DNA of 64,000 nucleotides, taken from the NCBI GenBank assembly GCA_022496805.1, contig CM040088.1, forward strand, positions 22,413,001-22,477,000. Direction: 5' to 3'. Shown piece after piece: positions 58,297-64,000 of this stretch (its first letter is position 1; each line of letters starts with the position of its first letter). The DNA is from Pohlia nutans (lineage: Eukaryota; Streptophyta; Bryopsida; Bryales; Mniaceae). The translations under genes were made by a program, and so were the position numbers. A model generated the notes under the pieces. The model worked only from the letters and a program-made list of their open reading frames with translations. It was not told the origin of the DNA and made no database searches.

Positions 58297-60080
58297 ATGG
58301 CAAGTAGAGGCAAAGCGGTACACGACGCCATCATGGGGAGTCCTAGCGACACCAACATGGAGGAGGCAGAGGACACCAACATGGAGGAGACCAACCAAAC
58401 CAAGAAGGCACAAGAAAAAGGAGGAGATAGCTTAAGCAAAAGGAAGAAGAACTCCGAGTTTCAAACCGGATTGAAGGATATACCGCGTGATTTTTGGCTC
58501 GGAATTATGGCTATGGAGAAACTCGCCATCGAGGACGGAGTAAAGGCCAAAGACTGTAGACCATCTATAGAAAAAGAAGATCTTATTGATATGGGCATCT
58601 CGGAGGAGGAAGCAGTAGAAATGAGCCAGCTTCGCAAGATTGCATTTCCACATGTGAAACAACTTCTATACCCACTCGAGAAGCCAGATGGCAAAGGTGG
58701 GCAACACTTTAACCTTACTCAATTGCCCCTTGAAATAGAAGTTGATCCAAGCACGGGGCTTTCCCTAGACTATCATATAGCGGTCTATTTTGATACACCA
58801 ACCACGGATTATACGCATGCAGAGATACTTACTATGGCAATAGCTAGATTGGCACACATGGGCATTGAAACGGAGATAGAAATGGCTGAACCTATTTACA
58901 TTCCATGCAAAGAGAAAGAGAAGAATAGTAAGATCAAATTCTGGTCGGGGACCATTAAGATCCATCTCAAAAATCCCAAAGTAGATGAGATTGGTTTGCT
59001 AAGGGGCTACGCCCCTTCATCTTGACGATAGATAAAATCCCTACTTTTGGCAAGGTCTGCAAATGTTATGATTCTATAGCTAGGAACACTCTACTATCTG
59101 CAAAGATAGAAAATCCCAAACTCCATTCTATCTCTTCTAGTGTACTGCAGAGAGATGTCCTTGTTGAGAGTTTCAGGCGGGGTTATGATTACGAAATTAC
59201 TAGCGTACAAAAGGTCAAAGAAGAAACATGGGGACGGCTCATTTCAACCACGCCAACACAAGCCAATAGAATCGTTCAATACCTTGTGCCATACAAACAA
59301 GAATTGATGCATGTCATCACACCGCAAGCAGCCAAAGCAGAGAGGAGTCGAGGTGAAGGGCTCACGGAGGAAGAACTCAAGAAGAAAAATGCAACAATGT
59401 TATGTTTGTATGGGCTTCACAAAATGAAGAAAGCAGAAGACACAAAAGACTCCATCAAATCAGTTCTTGGAGGATTAAAAGTGGCATCATTTTATTTCTC
59501 GGGACAAGTAGGTGATCTCCACAAAGGAACGGCAAATGTTCAATGTCTCAACGCTATTGTCTATAGACAATTTGTAGGCAAAACTATAGAAATTTTTGGC
59601 AAACATGTGAACTTTGCGCCACACCCAAAGAGTTTACAAGGGGCAATACCACCCACCAAAGAGGAGTAAGAAAAATTTGGTTTTTGTGACATCTCCACAA
59701 CGATTGCTGACACACTAGAGGCAACACGTAACGCACCACAAAGCAAAGGGAAGAGTAGCATGGTAACGCATGATGACATAGATGCATTGGTTAAAACCGC
59801 TATGGACAAAAGAAATGAACAACTCAAATTAGAGCTCAAATCAGAGATCACAACACAACTCAAAACGGAATTGCACAAAGAAATAGGAGAGTTTAAAAAA
59901 GAGGTGTCTTTGGAGGCAGATGTACGTGAAGAGAGAATCACCAGAAACTTAACAGCACATGTCAAACTTCAATTGGCAGAAATCAGAAAGCAACTAGCTG
60001 CGACATCGCAAGCGGTTGATTTGACAACGAAAGCGTTGGACTCCATCTTGGCCCCAGAACAACCACGGTTGGAAAACTAG
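58297..60080 (+). pseudogene. LINE ORF1, broken by a frameshift and a stop
   Basis: Likely start ATG 58297 (MASRGKAVHD). The frame continues to TGA at 59025; coding continues in the next frame from the 59000 region (..TIDKIPTFGKVCK) to TAA at 59667-59669, and after that stop the same frame stays open to TAG at 60080. The N-terminal part is acidic and lysine-rich with a DTNMEE repeat. A middle globular part follows. The C-terminal 100 residues, from about 59760, are a charged helix likely to be a coiled coil (QLKLELKSEITTQLKTEL). LINE ORF1 proteins typically bind RNA as coiled-coil oligomers. I do not recognise a CCHC knuckle, and the family is unidentified. Shift and stop may be decay or sequencing errors. 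Confidence 0.7.
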
Positions 60081-60128
60081 ATTGGACAAACAATCACATA
60101 GTTTGCCCACAAAAAATGTGTATTTACA

Positions 60129-60161
<33 letters not shown>

Positions 60162-60179
60162 AAAGAAAAAAACCAAAAA
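60081..60179 (+). repeat. ORF1-ORF2 spacer with an A-30 tract
   Basis: About 100 bp between the ORF1 stop and the first ORF2 ATG contain a run of about 30 A (60130-60160). Such a run is unusual inside a LINE. Confidence 0.7.
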
Positions 60180-63100
60180 ATGTTGAACATACTAAAAAAC
60201 AAAAACAAAAAAGAAGAAAAAAACATGATAAAACAAAACTCAATAAGGTATTTAGAAATACCAAAAACAAAAATACAAAAAAAAAAACAAATAAACACTC
60301 CAAACAAACAAACAAACACATCAAAAAACCTACTAAAAAACACTACCTATCAATCACAAAATACAAAACAAAACACACGAAAACTTCAGAAAACCAAAAA
60401 CATTTCAAAAACTAAAACAACCAACTATAACATCTCACATACACCCTTCTACAAAAGAAAAAAGCAAAACAATACCACATATAATTATACCAACAAACAA
60501 GGAGTATCTATACACCAAAAAAAAAAAACAAAAAAATTCAAAAAACAAAAAAAAACAATAACAAAAAATATTTATAGACACACATCAACAACAAAAAATA
60601 AAAAATCTCCCAAAAAGAATAAAGGTAAAAATAAACAACAACAACAATGGACTCGGCCTACCGGCCTCGTCCAAAATAAACAAACAAAAAAAGGAAAAAT
60701 AACACAAAAATCTCATCTAAAAAGAAACTTTTTATACCAAATATTGCTATCATGCGGGGACAGCGAAACAAACCCCGGGCCCATGCCCGAATTACTAAAA
60801 ACACACCCACCTTCATATAGAAGAAGATCAAAGGCATACTTTATACCAAGCACAATTAAATTACAGCCAGAATACAAACATTTAGCAAAACAATTTTCAC
60901 CCATTCTAAATATAACACACCCAAATCACGCGGAAGCCAGTAATGATTATCCACACTTATCAAAATATATTTACCAAAATCAACACCACCCATCACCTAG
61001 AATACTATACGCTCTTATCATTACAATCGGTCCATCAAAAGAAACATGTGACCAAATCCTAATACAAACTCCAAATCCCGATTGGACAACAATACTACTA
61101 GAAAAAATGACCATACTACAAAACCCACCTGAAAGACATATCTCAATTACACATCCATACACAGAATTCACAAATAATAATCATAATTTAATAAACCCGC
61201 CAAATACCATCCACAAAGAAATCTATACTTTTATTCATCAACATAATGGCTCAATAACCCTTCAAAATATGATTGACAAATTTCCATTCCTCCCTATAAA
61301 CCTGTTAGAAGAAACCTTAAAAATACAAGAACCACTACATGGATATACTCACCCCCCACCACTTCCAAACATACCCACAATACAACCACAGGAAATACAT
61401 ACAACAATTCATAATACGAGATTTATTACATGGAACGCCTCATCACTGAATACGGCCCTTCCCAATTTACATGAATTAGTTACCAACACTCCCGATGAAC
61501 CCGCTATCATCACAATACAAGAAACTAAATTAACCGCTACAAAATCCATCAAATATATACAAAACATTTTCCCAAAATACAAATTACAATTTAACAACAC
61601 ACATGCTTTAACAAGATGCATGCAACAAAGAATGCCATACTCTCCCGCAAGAGGTGGTCTCCTCACACTAATAAATAAAAAATACGCATACCCCGGCAAT
61701 ATCACTAAAATCCCAACTCCTAAAGAAATATCTCCATATCTACAAATAATAAAAATTGATAATAAACCACTACAAACTTGGCTAATCGCCCATATGTACA
61801 TGCCGTCACATGCAGACGACATACAATTTATACCAATGATTCAACACAACATAACACAACACATAAATGCACACCCAAATGTCACACATATATTATGCGG
61901 TGACTTTAATAGAAACATAGCACTTAGTGGAAGACAAAATGCAACCGACACAACCCCACCACAAATAGAAGATATAGAATGGAGAACATTTACAAATAAT
62001 CTCCAACTAGAATACATCCCAACAGATTGCCCATTCACCAGACAAGGGGGACTAAACTATAATCAAACCAGTCTAATCGATGGATACTACATCAAAACAC
62101 CAGATAACACTTTATACACATCAACTACAAATAATGACCATAATTATACAGATAACACTTTATACACCATAACTACAAATAATGACCTTAATTCTGACCA
62201 CTCGCCAGTAACGTTGCACATACCACCAAACACACTATTAGCAAGACCCATACCAATAACAAATAAAATAACGAGAATTCTAAACCCCATACCACAAGAA
62301 AACATGGAAAAATTCAAAATAAAATATTTTGAAGAAAATGCTCTACAAATAAATGAACTTATCACAACACTATCAAATGACCAACTAACAGACGCTCAAC
62401 GGCAAACATCCTGTACAAAACTAGACCAGATGATACAAAACATATCAGATAAAATACAAGAAACTTGCAGTGCACCACCGCTCCCAACATTAACAAACCG
62501 TACTTCCCAACAAGGAGGCTTCCTACCAAGAAAACTACAAAAAACATGGAAAAAACACCTATCCACCTACCATTTAATTAGAAAAACAATCTACATAACA
62601 AAAAATAATCATAATTGGCAAACACATCCAATAATCGAAGAATTAAAAACTCACACAAATGTCACCATTCCACCACTCCCAACCCAAGAACATAATCAAC
62701 AAGAATGGATTCAATCACTAGTAGAAATAGCCAAAACAGCAAAAATACAAGCCCGTAAAATCACCACAAAATATACCCAAAGTTGTATAAAAAAGACAAT
62801 ATCAAAATACAGACAATTATACGACAAAAGCCCAAAGAAAATAAACAAAAAAGTTTTCAAAAATCAAAAAATACCACCTTTAGACTGCATTATAGACAGA
62901 AACAACAACATACTAACAAGTCCAGAAGACATAGCTAACGAAATCCACATACATCAATCAATTAGTAATAGACCTACAGTACCAACATGTTACTACCAAC
63001 CCGAACACCCAGCACAATGCACTTGCGGAGTTAGACAATACCCATGGCACGACCTTGATGGCTTTGTAACAGAAAAAAGAGGAAACCCACATATTCCACT

Positions 63101-64000
63101 TTATAAACACTTTGATAAAAAAACATACGACATGTGTCTTAAACACCTATCAAACAACAAAACACCAGGCCCAAACAAAATCCCCAACTCAATACTAAAA
63201 AACATGCCCGAAAGCTTCCATAAACTACTCTTTTTATTTTTTACTCATTGTTACAAACAAAAACAAATCTCAGCCTCAGAAAATAAGCCTAACCATACTA
63301 TTATACAAAAAAGGGGACCCAGCACAACTGCCAAACCACAGACCAATTGCACTTGCAAATACAATATACAAATTCTTCACCAGCACACTAACATACATAT
63401 TATCAGCATATGGTGAAAAATTCCAAATCCTACACGATAGCCAAGAAGGATTCAGAGCAGAAACAAGCAGAGCAAGACAACTACAACTCCTCATTGCAGC
63501 ACTAGAAGACGCAAAATTTACAAATCAAGACATATATCTACTATATATAGACTTCAAAAATGCATTTGGCTCTTTAGATCATGCAAGACTCTTAGCTATA
63601 ATGGAAGATCTTGGATTCCCGGCAGATGCAATAATGCTAGTAGGAAACATATACTCTCACTCAAACACTGTATTTATCGGAGAACACTTTGGCAAAACAA
63701 AACTAATACCGATTCAAAGAGGAACCATACAAGGAGACACACTTAGCCCATATCTCTTCTTAATTTTTCTAGAACCACTCTTGAGGTGGTTACAAAGAGG
63801 AGAAAATGGATATACATTTGGTACATCAAAAATTAAAATCAGCTCCGCAACATACGCAGACGATCTAGCAGTTCTATCAAATAATACAAAATCACTACAA
63901 ATACAACTAAACAAAATTGACAAATTCTGTGAATGGGCAGGCATGGACTTGGGAGTCACAAAATGTGCTGTCACCGGTTGCCCAAATAAATCCAAAATGC
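60180..64000 (+). pseudogene. LINE ORF2: 2A-like motif, AP endonuclease and reverse transcriptase (frameshifted, incomplete)
   Basis: The frame runs from ATG 60180 to a stop at 63416, then RT coding continues in another frame from about 63268 to the window end. Residues 1-185 are K/N/T/Q-rich low complexity. Near 189-201 comes a hydrophobic stretch and a 2A-like motif, LLSCGDSETNPGP. The AP endonuclease (about 415-675) shows TWNASSLN, QETKL, HMYMPS, GDFNRN and SDHSPV. RT begins near residue 985 (NNKTPGPNKIPNS); after the shift it shows YKKGDP, YIDFKNAFGSLDH, RGTIQGDTLSPYLF and catalytic YADD (about 63854). The frame change lies in an A-rich run at 63255-63268. The plus strand is very A- and C-rich throughout. 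The 3' part is outside the window. Confidence 0.85.
60744..60782 (+). other. 2A-like ribosome-skipping motif in LINE ORF2
   Basis: Codons 189-201 read LLSCGDSETNPGP. The 2A consensus is D-(V/I)-E-x-N-P-G|P; here D, E, NPG and P are all present and only the V/I position is changed, to S. A hydrophobic run (FLYQILL) precedes it, as in known 2A sequences. Related motifs are known at the start of trypanosome L1Tc and of animal CR1-like LINE proteins, where they separate an N-terminal segment from the rest. Activity with S in this position is untested. Confidence 0.7.

Larger units (their letters stand above)
56691..64000 (+). mobile_element. Non-LTR retrotransposon (LINE), 3' end outside the window
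   Basis: A leader (about 56.7-58.3 kb), ORF1 (58297-60080, broken) and ORF2 (60180 onward, broken) form a two-ORF LINE. ORF2 has an AP-type endonuclease followed by a reverse transcriptase, as in L1, CR1 and Jockey groups; I cannot assign a clade by eye. The 5' end is placed only by the composition change. ORF1 carries one frame change and one stop and ORF2 one frame change, so this copy is probably inactive. Confidence 0.85.

Noticed and set aside
60077..60343. Minus-strand frames rich in F, V, C
   Set aside because: Produced by the A-rich plus strand of the LINE; poly-F is the shadow of poly-A.
63255..63268. Programmed frameshift between the two halves of LINE RT
   Set aside because: The change falls inside the RT domain in an A-rich run, not at a domain border, and ORF1 is also broken; mutation or sequencing error is more likely.

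Overview
The window looks like nuclear DNA of a land plant. It holds one well-preserved host gene, a GRAS-family transcription factor of the LATERAL SUPPRESSOR (LAS/SCL18) type at 24.36-26.28 kb, in a GC-richer island of about 22.2-30.3 kb. AT-rich, repeat-filled DNA lies on both sides. An intron inside the LAS coding region, a Ty1/copia element whose primer site matches the anticodon arm of initiator tRNA-Met, and many TTAA-flanked piggyBac-like elements hint at a non-seed plant (bryophyte, lycophyte or fern). That is inference; I cannot name the species.

Layout. 0-4.9 kb: two piggyBac-like TTAA elements and a solo copia LTR (TSD CTCCA) that itself carries a nested Tc1/mariner-type MITE. 4.86-10.26 kb: left arm of a large diverged inverted duplication; its core is a degenerate tandem array of roughly 105 bp units. 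10.3-22 kb: AT-rich DNA with CACTA-type, Stowaway-type, TTAA-type and fold-back miniature elements and one SINE. 22.2-30.3 kb: LAS leader, gene and 3' flank. 30.3-33.6 kb: a minimal 50-bp TTAA element, two SINEs, a GTGCAC MITE with a perfect 8-bp TSD, and a piggyBac-like element interrupted by a Stowaway. 34.47-39.93 kb: an intact Ty1/copia element with identical 258-bp LTRs, TSD TTAAG and one open gag-pol frame. 40-47.9 kb: more TTAA elements, a Stowaway and a 23-bp minisatellite. 47.88-52.49 kb: right arm of the inverted duplication. 52.5-56.7 kb: AT-rich, almost featureless. About 56.7-64.0 kb: a non-LTR (LINE) element with a GATCGG-rich leader, a broken ORF1 and an ORF2 with AP endonuclease and reverse transcriptase. 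Its 3' end lies beyond the window.

The most notable signals are: a 2A-like motif (GDSETNPGP) near the start of the LINE ORF2, unusual for a plant element; a half-tRNA-type primer site in a young copia element; a dense population of TTAA-flanked piggyBac-like non-autonomous elements; and the inverted arms, which act as natural 'empty site' controls showing where two mobile elements landed. I saw no convincing tRNA gene, rRNA gene, CRISPR array or organellar segment.
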